Shown here: piece after piece, positions 38,226-49,499 of the stretch
Layout of the letters: every line of letters begins with the position of its first letter
Position numbering within the stretch: position 1 is the first letter of the stretch
Assembly (NCBI GenBank): GCA_944548615.1
Contig: OX155952.1
Location: 34,252,057 to 34,316,056 of the forward strand
Length of the DNA stretch: 64,000 nt
DNA from: Micropterix aruncella
Lineage: Eukaryota > Arthropoda > Insecta > Lepidoptera > Micropterigidae
Direction of reading: 5' to 3'
Program-made: the position numbers and the translations under genes
The notes under the pieces: generated by a model
Database searches by the model: none
Told to the model about the DNA's origin: nothing
What the model saw: the letters and a program-made list of their open reading frames with translations, nothing else

Positions 38226-38790
38226 GCAGCCCGGTTCCGGCTTTCTGGTCATGGTACCGAAATCCTGGAGGTAGCCTAATGCCAACATACAGATGAGAGT
38301 TTTGTACGAGCATCCTAATGACAGCCGGGAATCCCCCCCCCCCATGATAAGCTCTCCCCCCTCCTAAGTAGCTGCTCGAATTTGACCGGTTACATTTATA
38401 TAGCATTTTGTGTGAAGGAAACCGACTGTCGTTGATCCACCGATATCAGTTCCATATCGAGACGCAAAATGTATTGGACATTGAGCAAACCGACAGTTTT
38501 AGTCATACTTTTATTTTTACTCGCAGGTCTCATATAGAAATCGGCCTTTAGAATAGTAAATAAAATATTTCTCCACCGGTCAAATTGACCGACCGCGGTA
38601 GGTAGGACACACAATAAATATTTCTTGGCAAAAAAAAATGTAGAAGTAAATGCTGAAGAATATATTGTATGCATATTTTAAGAAAAGCCATATAGTTTGA
38701 TAGCGATATTATAACGTTTAACTCGATTTGACCACTACTGGTAAGTTAAGTGTTAAAATATTAGGTAGACGTAGATAAGAAAGAACACAA
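38226..38790. other. Unassigned DNA
   Basis: Moderately GC-rich to 38400 with an eleven-C run at 38332-38343, then AT-rich. No gene supported. 38789-38800 ('aatgtattaaat') is the left target duplication of the following Penelope palindrome. Confidence 0.45.
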
Positions 38791-38798
38791 TGTATTAA

Positions 38799-39864
38799 AT
38801 AAATAGGATAGAAAACGAATTTACCGCGTGAAATTTGTAGGACCCGACGTTTCGGTGACGTTGCAGCCGCCGTTGTCAAGGGTAAACTGAAGAGCTGTCA
38901 GTCCGTTGTTTTGCGGGTAGGCCGCAAACCGCTGCCGCCACTGCGTAGGTTATAACGGTGGTGGGGGGCCGGGCTCGGAGCGCGGGAATTTTTAAAATCC
39001 GTCTTGCACACAACACTCACTGTATCCTGTTTTACGTCTTTGCGTTCGGCGTTCGGCGGCGGGAACATTTTAAGAAGAGGGTTCCACGTAGAAGAGAGTT
39101 TGTAGCCGTCATCTCTATTGAAGTTCGGAGTTCTTCTTATTTCAATGGCTTCCCGGATCATGCGAGGAAAGTAGAATTGTTCCTTCGATAGAACAATGGG
39201 ATTTTGAAACTGCATCCAGTGGTTACTTCCGCTATCCAATATATGTTCGCAGATCGCCGATTTTTCTCGCTGAACGTTTTTAACAGCTTTGATGTGTTCT
39301 GTCAGTCGCGTGGCTATGGGCCGTTTCGTTTGTCCAACGTAGGCTAGACCGCAGCTGCATTCGACTTTATACACACCCGGGGTTTGCAGTGGTATTACAT
39401 CCTTTACAGGCCTCAAAAATCGAGCTATATTTTGGGTCGGTTTGAAGATCGTTTTTATATCGAATCTGTTTAGCATCTTACTTATTCGATCTGTCACGCC
39501 CTTGACGTATGGTAAGAATGCTCTTGATCTGCTCGGTTTTTGAGTTTCGTCCGTATTAGATCGTGTGCGTGTCTCGTGATATTTTCCGTATCCATTTTTC
39601 CTAAGGACATCATTGACATGTTCCATCTCCTTCGGAAAATGCTCAGTGTCGCATAGATCGCGTGCTCGATTCACGAGCGACGTTTGCACTGAACGTAGAT
39701 GGTAGGGATGATGGTGTGAGCTTGCATGCAAATATCTGTCCGTATGTGTGGGCTTCCGATATACCGTATGTCCGAGAGTATTGTCACTTCTCCTCGTCAC
39801 TTTGACATCCAAAAATGGTAAGGAGCCGTCCTTCTCTACTTCATAGGTGAAACTGATTTTTGGG
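38799..39864 (-). mobile_element. Penelope-like element, family 2, left arm of palindrome
   Basis: 1066 bp, reverse complement of 39885-40950 (paired coordinates sum to 79749); no difference seen in the encoded 304 shared residues or in the segments I aligned by eye. 5'-truncated at the palindrome centre. 38789-38800 is the left copy of a 12-bp direct repeat that recurs at 40985-40996. Confidence 0.9.
38898..39864 (-). CDS. Penelope family-2 RT thumb + GIY-YIG endonuclease, 5'-truncated
   Basis: Begins at the end of the RT domain: 'LNSIHPKISFTYEVEKDG' then 'LPFLDVKVTRR', which is the conserved region after the catalytic motif in Penelope elements. Next comes the thumb ('YRKPTHTDRYLHASSHH') and the GIY-YIG nuclease '[19 protein letters not shown]', ending with 'NFNRDDGYKLSSTWNPLL'. 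The catalytic RT motifs are missing. The few codons before LNSIHP come from the spacer and opposite arm. It differs from family 1 throughout, so two Penelope families coexist here. Confidence 0.85.
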
Positions 39865-39884
39865 TGTATGGAGTTTAGATGACC

Positions 39885-40984
39885 CCCAAAAATCAGTTTC
39901 ACCTATGAAGTAGAGAAGGACGGCTCCTTACCATTTTTGGATGTCAAAGTGACGAGGAGAAGTGACAATACTCTCGGACATACGGTATATCGGAAGCCCA
40001 CACATACGGACAGATATTTGCATGCAAGCTCACACCATCATCCCTACCATCTACGTTCAGTGCAAACGTCGCTCGTGAATCGAGCACGCGATCTATGCGA
40101 CACTGAGCATTTTCCGAAGGAGATGGAACATGTCAATGATGTCCTTAGGAAAAATGGATACGGAAAATATCACGAGACACGCACACGATCTAATACGGAC
40201 GAAACTCAAAAACCGAGCAGATCAAGAGCATTCTTACCATACGTCAAGGGCGTGACAGATCGAATAAGTAAGATGCTAAACAGATTCGATATAAAAACGA
40301 TCTTCAAACCGACCCAAAATATAGCTCGATTTTTGAGGCCTGTAAAGGATGTAATACCACTGCAAACCCCGGGTGTGTATAAAGTCGAATGCAGCTGCGG
40401 TCTAGCCTACGTTGGACAAACGAAACGGCCCATAGCCACGCGACTGACAGAACACATCAAAGCTGTTAAAAACGTTCAGCGAGAAAAATCGGCGATCTGC
40501 GAACATATATTGGATAGCGGAAGTAACCACTGGATGCAGTTTCAAAATCCCATTGTTCTATCGAAGGAACAATTCTACTTTCCTCGCATGATCCGGGAAG
40601 CCATTGAAATAAGAAGAACTCCGAACTTCAATAGAGATGACGGCTACAAACTCTCTTCTACGTGGAACCCTCTACTTAAAATGTTCCCGCCGCCGAACGC
40701 CGAACGCAAAGACGTAAAACAGGATACAGTGAGTGTTGTGTGCAAGACGGATTTTAAAAATTCCCGCGCTCCGAGCCCGGCCCCCCACCACCGTTATAAC
40801 CTACGCAGTGGCGGCAGCGGTTTGCGGCCTACCCGCAAAACAACGGACTGACAGCTCTTCAGTTTACCCTTGACAACGGCGGCTGCAACGTCACCGAAAC
40901 GTCGGGTCCTACAAATTTCACGCGGTAAATTCGTTTTCTATCCTATTTATAATGTCAAACAACCGCGATAGTCTTCGATTTCAT
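39885..40984 (+). mobile_element. Penelope-like element, family 2, right arm plus 34-bp tail
   Basis: Mirror of the left arm after a 20-bp spacer (39865-39884). Beyond the arm end at 40950 it continues for 34 bp (40951-40984, starting 'aatgtcaaacaaccgcgata') which the left arm lacks. The same tail occurs at 7098-7131 and 58215-58248. It is followed by the 12-bp direct repeat AATGTATTAAAT (40985-40996). Confidence 0.88.
39937..40851 (+). CDS. Penelope family-2 GIY-YIG protein (mirror copy)
   Basis: 304 codons from 'MDVKVTRRSDN', identical in sequence to the corresponding part of the minus-strand copy. In-frame sequence extends upstream to the spacer, so the Met is only the first available one. 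Carries the GIY-YIG signature 'CGLAYVGQ' and the C-terminal 'NFNRDDGYKLSS'. A partial gene without reverse transcriptase catalytic residues. Confidence 0.83.
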   Translation: MDVKVTRRSDNTLGHTVYRKPTHTDRYLHASSHHHPYHLRSVQTSLVNRARDLCDTEHFPKEMEHVNDVLRKNGYGKYHETRTRSNTDETQKPSRSRAFLPYVKGVTDRISKMLNRFDIKTIFKPTQNIARFLRPVKDVIPLQTPGVYKVECSCGLAYVGQTKRPIATRLTEHIKAVKNVQREKSAICEHILDSGSNHWMQFQNPIVLSKEQFYFPRMIREAIEIRRTPNFNRDDGYKLSSTWNPLLKMFPPPNAERKDVKQDTVSVVCKTDFKNSRAPSPAPHHRYNLRSGGSGLRPTRKTTD

Positions 40985-40987
40985 AAT

Positions 40988-41570
40988 GTATTAAATATTT
41001 GGGAATCACAATCGCTAATAGGCTCCGCTGGCAGACCCATATTGATATGCTGGCGATTAAAATACGGAAACTAGAATACATGTTCCGAGAGATGAGGAAT
41101 ATTTTATTTTCGGGAATGCTGAAAAGTACATACTACGCATTATTTCAGTCTATTCTTTGTCATGGGATAATAGGATGGAGAGGTTGTGCGACGTGTATCC
41201 TCCACCCATTAGAAGTGGCTCAAAAATGAATCTTGATGATTATAGCACGTAAGTAGTATCGATACCCCCCAATGAACTTTTTAATCATTGCAATGTTCTG
41301 GACATCAGACAGCTTTACATTAAATCGGCCTTACTGCATAAACGGTTTAAAAGTCAACCAACTTTTAATGAGGGAGTGATAATATATTATACGAGAGCAG
41401 CGTACTCAAAGATAAGCTGATACCACGTAAAAACACCTCGTTCGGACGGCGCCACTACTCACTCATTGCTCCCAGGATTTACAATCACCGTCCGGAATCA
41501 ATCAATGTTATCAACACAATTAAAACATTTAAAATACCTGTTATATCTTGGTCAAGGGAGGATTAATATA
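40988..41570 (+). pseudogene. LINE post-RT fragment
   Basis: Plus-strand frame 'CIKYLGITIANRLRWQTHID' continuing to 'ALFQSILCHGIIGW', the region immediately after the RT palm in jockey-type LINEs. Then stops and frameshifts, with later coding scraps ('YNHRPESINVINTIKTFK', about 41485-41540) from the C-terminus. Begins at the right edge of the Penelope insertion. Confidence 0.75.
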
Positions 41571-41574
41571 GATA

Positions 41575-43555
41575 GAGCATTGAGTATAAATGTCTCAATG
41601 GTATGTGTGGAATGGTATGTATGTATGTAATGGTTATTAAATTCAAATTTGTAAAAACCGGTTTATAATATTTATTTTCTCATGACATTATTGGTCTTTA
41701 TTATAGCTTTTAGCATTGCGAAATTTTCTTTAATATTAATGATTATATATATGTATTCCCTTTTAGGTATGAAAGTAAACTTTCCTCATGCGGCTTTGTT
41801 GGAAACACCGATTCCAACGTTTTGTTGTTGGTCCTAATACGGTTTTGTGACTTTCGGGGGCATGACCTAACTGTTGCGTATACTTCCCTTCCTTGATCTG
41901 TGGTTGTAAGTGCGAAATGCAAATATGGTGGCATAATTATTTCGCAGAGAAAATGCTTCATTACCAAGCGCCGCACAGTGGTTCCGTAAGTATAGGAGAG
42001 GCGGTCAAAAATAAATCCGGGAAAATATCTTTCTAAAGTAATCGTTAGGAGGATGAAGCTTTATAAAGGAAAATAGTAATAAAAGCCACTTACACGGCTA
42101 TGAAGGAGTTCCAGGATTGGATTGGTAATGCTTAACGTTCTTAATAGCGAAAAGTATATATCCCTCACTGATGATAGGTTTGAATGGGGTAATGGGCCTC
42201 TTTAAAGCCGTTAAACATTCGCCCTCCACCAACCCATTACTAAACCAAGCAAGCCACATTCCTTTACAAAATAAAACCATTTAATTAGAAATGAATTTAG
42301 GCAAAATATCAATGGAAAGCATTAAATATAAAATCAGCGATGCAGTTTATTACTAGATCTTAGATGATAGACCGAGAGTGTTTTTTTTTTATTTTTGAAG
42401 AAGATGATTTAGGTGCTGCATATCTGCCAGGTAAGATTAAGGTTATCTGCCATAGAAATTACTCCAAACTTCGCTCTGAATTAAGAAGTATATTTTTACG
42501 ATTTTTAAAAGGTTTCATGGGAAATTAAAGCAAAAGAGAACAAGAATATTTTTGAACACCATATTATCGAACATTTCATATTCATGTTTGTGAAATTTTA
42601 AAAAAAATCGTTAGAGTATATTTATTTTTGAAGAAAAATAATAACAAAACTACTTTCATGTTAGTGAGGAGTCCCAGGTAGAATTTAAAAATGCTTACCT
42701 TGTTTAATAGATATGTAAGACAGTGTTAAGATTTTTAGGATTCACGTGGGGTTAATTAGACACTTTAATTCTTGTTTTAATTTTACCTATATAGATAGAA
42801 AATAGAAGCGGTCCCATGAGATAATTTCCACGCTCTCTAATCGGGATGCCGATTGTGAGATACGAAGAAAGTCATATACCTGTGTTTAAGTTTTTTTTCT
42901 TTTAACCTATGGGCGAACCACTGTGCGACGTTGTGCGCTCGGCAAAGTATGCATTTTTGATTAGGTCACCAGCGTTGGTCTTCTTATTATGAGCTGGCTC
43001 ACCTGTCCATTTTCTGCTCATCGTAACGGCTTGACTTTTCAATTGTGACAGTTACTTTACAATGCTGCATATTTTGTGCTTAGCGCACACACCATTATCA
43101 CAGTAATTTATGTCACTATCTCGATTACACGTTCTGTGTCAGTAACATGCAAAGGTGCGTCTTCATTAACATTTATTACATTTTAATATTAAAATGTTAC
43201 AAGATGTCTCTCAAGTCGGTTAGTCTGTCCTTCGCCCAATTAGTCACAGAGAAGCCAACAATTTGATTGTCGTAACTCTGTAGTAACTAATTGTAGTGAC
43301 TTAGTAATAACTCTAATCAAGACAGTAAGCTATTCGTGTTTCCTGTGATCTATTGTAGGTATTTAATTGAGTTGTTCATTAAATTATCATTACTTTTCAT
43401 CGAAATCATTACTTTCATCATTACTTTCATCATTACTTTTGATCAAACTTACATACACATATAACAAATATATAAAGTTCTAGAAGTAATTGTTTCTTAC
43501 TAAAAATATACGTTACACAAAGTAGATTTTATGGGGTAAAATTATCTGTTTTTTT
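41575..43555. other. Unassigned AT-rich DNA
   Basis: No exon, TIR pair or repeat family recognised. 42900-43350 is less repetitive than the rest and could hold regulatory sequence, but nothing specific supports that. Confidence 0.4.
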
Positions 43556-43559
43556 CAAA

Positions 43560-43830
43560 ATTAGTGTTCCACGGGGATCGATATTTAATCAATATGATAG
43601 AGTTCTATTTTATGACGATATATCTCTAATATTTAAAATTACTCTTCGAATAGAATATTCACATGAAGCAAATACAGCGCTGTCTTTTGCAATAAATTGG
43701 TTTACCAATAAACACTCTTGTACTAAATTTAAGAATACGAAATGTGTAAAATTTACGCTTCCAAATGTTAAACCGGTCGATAAAAATGTGATACTAGATA
43801 AAATAATAGACTCAAAGCCATAAGATTTAA
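43560..43830 (+). pseudogene. LINE reverse transcriptase fragment around the catalytic motif
   Basis: Reads 'SVPRGSIFNQ' (decayed GVPQGS) followed closely by 'VLFYDDISLIFKI' (decayed YADD, one residue missing) and then 'AINWFTNKHSCTKFKNTKCV' and 'KFTLPNVKPVDKNVI'. This is the typical order in Lepidoptera-type jockey LINEs, with about 20 residues deleted between the two motifs. Inactive. Confidence 0.75.
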
Positions 43831-43839
43831 TTTCCCGAA

Positions 43840-44840
43840 ATTTCTTTAAGCATTCTATTACAAAAGTGTAAACACTACCCATTAAAATATGTACTTTTTT
43901 AGCCAAAACCTAGTAAATGAAAGCTCATAGTTTTAAGTCTTCTTTCCTTGTGTCAAATTTCTATAAACCTGTTTTAAATTTGCATCTTTCTGGTTAATAT
44001 GTTCAACGGCCAGATCGTCATGGACAAAAACCTTCACAGACAAGAGTATTTGAAATGAAGATATACTGACGGGGCACATACCTACGTATAATATTACTTC
44101 TTATCCTAACAATAATAGTACTAAAAAAGTAGACACCTGATAATCTTTGACTGGTTCTCTTTTGTGAAGCTCCTAGAATCTGTCAAAAAAATATATACAT
44201 TTATTTTCTTTTGACATTCAGCATATTATGTACGTTGAAAAAAAACTTTTTTTTACGAATGATTTGATTTAAAGACTCATGAGATAGGTTAGTTTAGAAC
44301 CGCGCTATCAGTTTCTATCGATGGATGTATTAACCTTATCGCAAATATTTTTGAGATATATTGGATTATGAGACCGAATTACCTATCATTTTCGTGAAAT
44401 GTAGTGGTCGGCATACATATGTACATAAAAGTAGGCAGCAGCTGCTATTTTTTTTGAGCTGAGGGTGACTGCTCACATATTTTTAGGTTTTAATCATGTC
44501 ACAGTCAAACGGATTCAGAGCATGCATCTCCAACCAGCACACCACATTTCCACGCCTTAAAAAGTGTATAGAAAAAAATGATGTATATTGAATTTACGGC
44601 ATTAAACAATAGGTATATCTGGTTTTGGTCAAGCATTTTTTTTAATATTTTTTTTATATAATAACCATTTTTTTAAATACAGCTTTATATAAAATCCAGC
44701 CAAGCCTAAGGCTTACCTGCTTGAGATTGTGATAGGGTGACTTTCAGTGCAACTTTAGTGGCCATTTTGACCATATTATACTATATCTGCTGCATTATCT
44801 GCTACATTAGTAAGGATTAGTCGGTACAGAAAGCCACCCC
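43840..44840. other. Unassigned AT-rich DNA
   Basis: Nothing recognised. Confidence 0.4.
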
Positions 44841-44845
44841 CTTAA

Positions 44846-45553
44846 GAGGCCGTACACGAAATTTTGCGCATTTCGTGAATTTACGTTTTTGCAGACGTGA
44901 ATTTAAGGTTAAAATACTGTATTTCTATAAGTTTTATTGCACAACATAAAAGATCATTTATATTATTGTCTAATGAGTTAGCTACTTTTTTGAAAATTAT
45001 TATAGAATTTTGATTAATTGACCTTAAACCGGCGACTGTTTGGGAATTTTTGCTGTAAGAGGTTTAGAATATAACATATTTGCGAATCGTTTTGACATCT
45101 AAACGGTATAAAAAATTACAATTTATCGTTGTGAAAGTCCTCTATATAATAAGTGAATCACTTTTTACTACTTTCATATAAAATTGTTAATAAAAAAAAT
45201 ATTTAACTTTGACAATTTTTTTAGAAAATAGGCGAAGAATTGCTTTTGATTTTGGCCTTTTAGAACTCTCGTTCATAAAATAAATACAACAGAAATAAAC
45301 TTTAGTTCAATATCAATCTATTTCCTCAAAAAAAATGCAAAACATTAATTAAAATGTCTTTTAAAACAATCTAATTCTCGCGTTATGATACTCGTCTATG
45401 ATACGATTCACGCCTCAAGTCAGCTAGTCCCCGCCGAGCGCTTCCCAAGGGTGGACGTATCTCTTTGGCTCCGAAAATCCTACCTACCTATAGTTATATT
45501 ATACCATTGATTATAGAGGTATCACGGCCCACATCGATTTCGTACACGGCCTC
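44846..45553. mobile_element. TIR element, ~708 bp, GAGGCCGTACACGAAAT ends
   Basis: Perfect 17-bp inverted ends: GAGGCCGTACACGAAAT at 44846-44862 and its complement ending at 45553. No transposase frame inside, so a non-autonomous DNA transposon. The flanks do not show an obvious target duplication, so the superfamily is not assigned. Confidence 0.7.
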
Positions 45554-45682
45554 AATATTTATATAAAAAGATGAACGTACTTAATGCTAATAAAATTTAA
45601 GATGTCGTTTTTGTAATGCATCGGTTCTTTCGTGATATAGGTAGAGTAACATCGTGTACATCTAAGCTACCAAAGTGCAAAG

Positions 45683-45814
45683 GAAATGCCTACACTAATC
45701 CGCATGTATATTTGTTATTTTTTTTCTTCTTATATCCTGGTTCAGTGTGAAATGCCTACACTAATCCGCATGTATATTTGTTATTTTTTTTCTTCTTATA
45801 TCCTGGTTCAGTGT
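45683..45814 (+). repeat. Exact 66-bp tandem duplication
   Basis: Two identical 66-bp units (45683-45748, 45749-45814) beginning 'gaaatgcctacactaatc'. Because 66 is a multiple of three, a short frame repeats a 22-residue unit, but it has no protein-like character. Confidence 0.9.
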
Positions 45815-47555
45815 ACGAAGGTACCCGCTGAAATAAACGACATTTTGCTGAACCTGAAGCTTGGTGAAGAGTTGGCTCACTGCACTAAACGTTGGCTCAC
45901 ATGATTGATCTGAGGCTGACAGGAAAGATACTGGTTCAGCAGAAAGCCCGGGATATTTACAAAATTTGATGATTACCTATAAAGTTGATTGGTCAGAAAA
46001 TTCTTGACCCAGTAAGGATAAGATACGTCGGCTCCATATGGCAACAGCTTGTGATGTATGTATTTACATTTACCAGAAGTCCATTATATTTCGTACACTG
46101 AATTTCTTGCGGTTTTGGTAATTTAACAGTTAGATTGCTGCTTTGTAGCTCTATGCAATGCTGATGGAACTGATATATGAATAAATATAGCACCAAGAAC
46201 TCCTGGGCGTGATAAACTACGATTCGGTGAAAGAGCTATAATGATAATGCGGGCGATATCTACATTATGTCACGATTTCGTCCTTCCAATCGCAGTTGGA
46301 TCTCAGAAACTATAAGTCTTACAGAAAATGGTTAACGGCCAAAGACTCGGTATGGTGTGAAACGGGTTACCTGATTCTTATTCTTTTATTTATTTACTAA
46401 TTAAACTGTTCCTTTAATTTGATCAATTTTCCGTCGCTTTCGTAATGGTCGCCTTTGTCAAACGCGCCGTTTGCAAGTTACAGAAATGCTTCCGTATGTA
46501 TAGTGAATTGTTAAGGTGAGACAGTCGTTAACGAGCAACAAGCAAATATAACATTTCAGATATGTTTTCCTCATATAAAATTTAGATGATAGTCGCTGAT
46601 AATTTCTCTTATCAGAGAGTGAGTGTGCCAGCGAGATTGTGCCAGCATTACCATATGTATATACATACAACCGTAAGCTTATTTGTATGATTATTTTAAC
46701 AATTGTAAAGTGTAGTAATCCGAAGATGTACCATGATCGTAAATCGTACAAAATTAGTCACGTAAAACTTTATTTGTTTAAAAAATCCTCAAATGCATTA
46801 AAATGAGCAGATACTTATGATTTGTCAGATTGCTTTAAGATTTCATCGAAAGTTCTAGATGCCTGCCAGTTCCAAATGTCTAATTTTTGGATGTATGTAG
46901 TTGTAATTATCCTGAAATTCTTCCACCTTTTGTCGTTACCATTCAGAATGCATAGACGTAGTAATATTTGGCTGAACAAAGCGAAAGTCTGTGAAGTCAG
47001 ATAAGAGTCCAAACTTCATTTTCTATGCCTGTTTTACGCATGATATTCCAAGAAAGCACTGTCCTATTTTAGGAATTCTTTTGCCAAAAAGTTTCCTATG
47101 ATAGAGGAAAAAGCTGATCAGATTTAGGGTTTCCTACCTACGATGGAAGTGGGAGCTGCCATTCAAACTGATGTGTATGAAATCACATTTTTAGCTATGC
47201 AAACTTCGATCAGAACAAGAAGGGGCAAGTCGGGGGCAAGTTGGGGCAGATGTGCGGCACGAGTAACGTAAGTCGGGGCAGGTCGGGGCGGAGGTGAGTA
47301 AGATTTTTGCGTATCCTGTTACCTTACGTAGACCGCATTTTTGTAGTATGTATAACTGTCCATGATCACTCGAGCACACGATCACTCGAGGTTTTCTAAT
47401 TTGTAAACTCGATCCTCCTTCTTCCGGTTGTCGTTGTGCGTTCAATAAACTTTATGGTAGCTGATCACGCCCCCCATGTTTGCATGTGTATTGTGTATGT
47501 GTGCGTATGAGCAGTGTAGGGCTACGGGTGTGGTAGTGTACTTGCAAGGTCATGT
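45815..47555. other. Unassigned DNA with a G-rich patch
   Basis: No gene recognised. 47218-47300 has several imperfect 'gtcggggcaagt/ggtcgggg' repeats. Confidence 0.4.
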
Positions 47556-47559
47556 GTTA

Positions 47560-48035
47560 GGGCCCTATTCCACTGGGACACCATGGCGAGACACCAGATT
47601 AGACACCAGAATCGGGAGATTTATTTTCTCTATTAGAAATATCTATAATCTCTATTAGAAAAATACGGCCAGTAACTATTTCAATTAGGTGGTCTGCTTT
47701 AAATTCCGATAATAAACTTTCTGTATTGAAATTGTCCATCGTAGCGTACGCTGCAACTAAACAAACGTCTTGACGACAACAGTGTACGCATACGAAAGAG
47801 GAGCACTGGCAGCGCGACTGGCGGCCGAGTGAGTGACACGCCATACAGCGCTACCTATACTAATTAATAATGGCGCTACCAGGCTGGTTGCGCTGCCAGT
47901 AATAATCTGTGTTCTATGCTTGTCGCGCCGCCAAAACGGCTGCGTAACCAACCGGACACCACCATAGAGATGTATACATTTTGTTGGTGGCGGCGACTGG
48001 TTGCGCCACCATGGTGTCTCGGTGGAATAGGGCCC
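47560..48035. mobile_element. PIF/Harbinger-like non-autonomous element
   Basis: Inverted ends 'GGGCCCTATTCCACtGGGAC' and the complement ('gtggaatagggccc'), with 3-bp TTA on both flanks (47557-47559, 48036-48038). GGGCC-type ends with a 3-bp TWA duplication are typical of PIF/Harbinger. The similarity extends over the first ~35 bp ('accatggcgagacacc' versus 'accatggtggcgcaacc'). 476 bp, no transposase. Confidence 0.75.
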
Positions 48036-48039
48036 TTAG

Positions 48040-48512
48040 GGTGTGTGTTTGTGTACGCATCTGTGAGTATTAAGAAATATTTCGATATTTTTGGTAATTT
48101 TATGTATGTAAATTCATTGTGTTTCAATTAGAAAATATTAACTGTTTAATATTACTCCTTGTATGTTTGCATCGCTCGGATTAACAACGATTTTTTTTGG
48201 CGTAGTTGGTATGGAGTTTTGGAAAGCAGAAAGTGTTTGGAGGATGGTAATTAGCTTACAGGTTGACGTGCTTTACTAGATATGGGTAGACGACTTTGTA
48301 TAGAAAATACTTTTCGGACGATTAAGATGGGATTCTTGCGAAATAATTCCAATTCACTGTCGTATGAGTAGAAGCGATATTTCAAGTGCCGTAAAAATAG
48401 CTTCCGTATATGCTTGATCTCGTTGTTAAATACGGCCTGTATAGGTAACAGGTATTTGAGGCAAATTCTAAATGCTTCATTTTCTTAAGTAGTTAGAATA
48501 CGGAATATTAAG
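48040..48512. other. Unassigned DNA
   Basis: Nothing recognised. Confidence 0.4.
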
Positions 48513-48514
48513 GG

Positions 48515-49190
48515 GTGTCGATTGATAAGTGCGAACCTGCAATCCCAGGAAGTTTTTTTACGACACCATGCCATTCTGTTCCATGGAGTAAATGAGGACA
48601 AACACAATCCACATTCGAACTATGCTAATGGTCCGTTACCGCCCGACTGTTCGACGCCTTACCGGGAGGCACTGGGAAGTACCAACCTGCAGGTTTCCTC
48701 ACTCCCTTACTACCATATTTGGACGGATTTTTCCATTCTCTAGTCTGGTCATAGATTCGACATCGCTTGCACGACGTCTACCTGATGTTAGCAGTAATGT
48801 TGGTCGAATTTGTCTCGGATCGGTGGCGCTCTTCGCCAGTCATGCACACTCTGGATCGGTTGGCCAACGGATCGTATCTAAGGATAGGTGACGCCATGTC
48901 AACGGCTACCCTTGCTATTTAAAAAACGTGCGTATTTAGACTCCCCCGGTTATTCGCTGGAGTGTGCAAGCCAAGTTCCACCCGAGGTGTTCGCCAGTAT
49001 TCGCATTTACGATCCCAACTGTCCACGACTACAGGCTGTAGCCGCAGGCAGAGTTCACAGCGGTCCCTCTTCGAGTAGGCCACTGGATAGAAGCTGAACC
49101 GTGAGTTGGGGACAAGGAATCTCAAAAAAGCAATCAGTCCCAAGCTGCACGGAACCACTTGAAAGTAAACCACGGAATGGTTAAAGTCGT
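48515..49190 (+). mobile_element. GC-rich retroposon family, subfamily Y copy
   Basis: Starts 'gtcgattgataagtgcgaac' (family 5' end) and contains 'cttaccgggaggcactggga', 'ttggacggatttttccattc' and 'cccccggttattcgctggag', all shared with 17484 and 53797. The right end (about 49100-49190) is poorly defined. No open frame is conserved. Confidence 0.65.
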
Positions 49191-49499
49191 TAGTTAGCTT
49201 ATGTTCTCCTTTTATTTTATTACTCCTTCTACCAAAGCCTACGACCGGCCCTCCGCTCTATTTGCTTGGTATGCCCGTAGTCTATTCTGAGCCTGCCTGC
49301 ATGACATATGACTGATCAGAAAAAGTACTTTATTACGCTGGAGTTCTGTTCTAGCGCCATCTGACACTTCCAAAAAGTAACTTCATTATTCATATTGGTC
49401 ATACCATGGACGTTAAGTCTTTATAATTTTGGTATATGGAATTTAAGACTGTCTTCTTCGTAATAAAAATTAATAGAGTAGTCTTTATAGTAATGTGGA

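Noticed and set aside
40860..40920. Intact hammerhead ribozyme in Penelope family 2
   Set aside because: Only the CGAAAC strand of the core is present; CTGANGA is not, so it is listed only as a weak finding.
48003..48131. Short frames of 71-83 codons on both strands at 47.9-48.1 kb
   Set aside because: They overlap the Harbinger-like MITE end and are each other's shadows.
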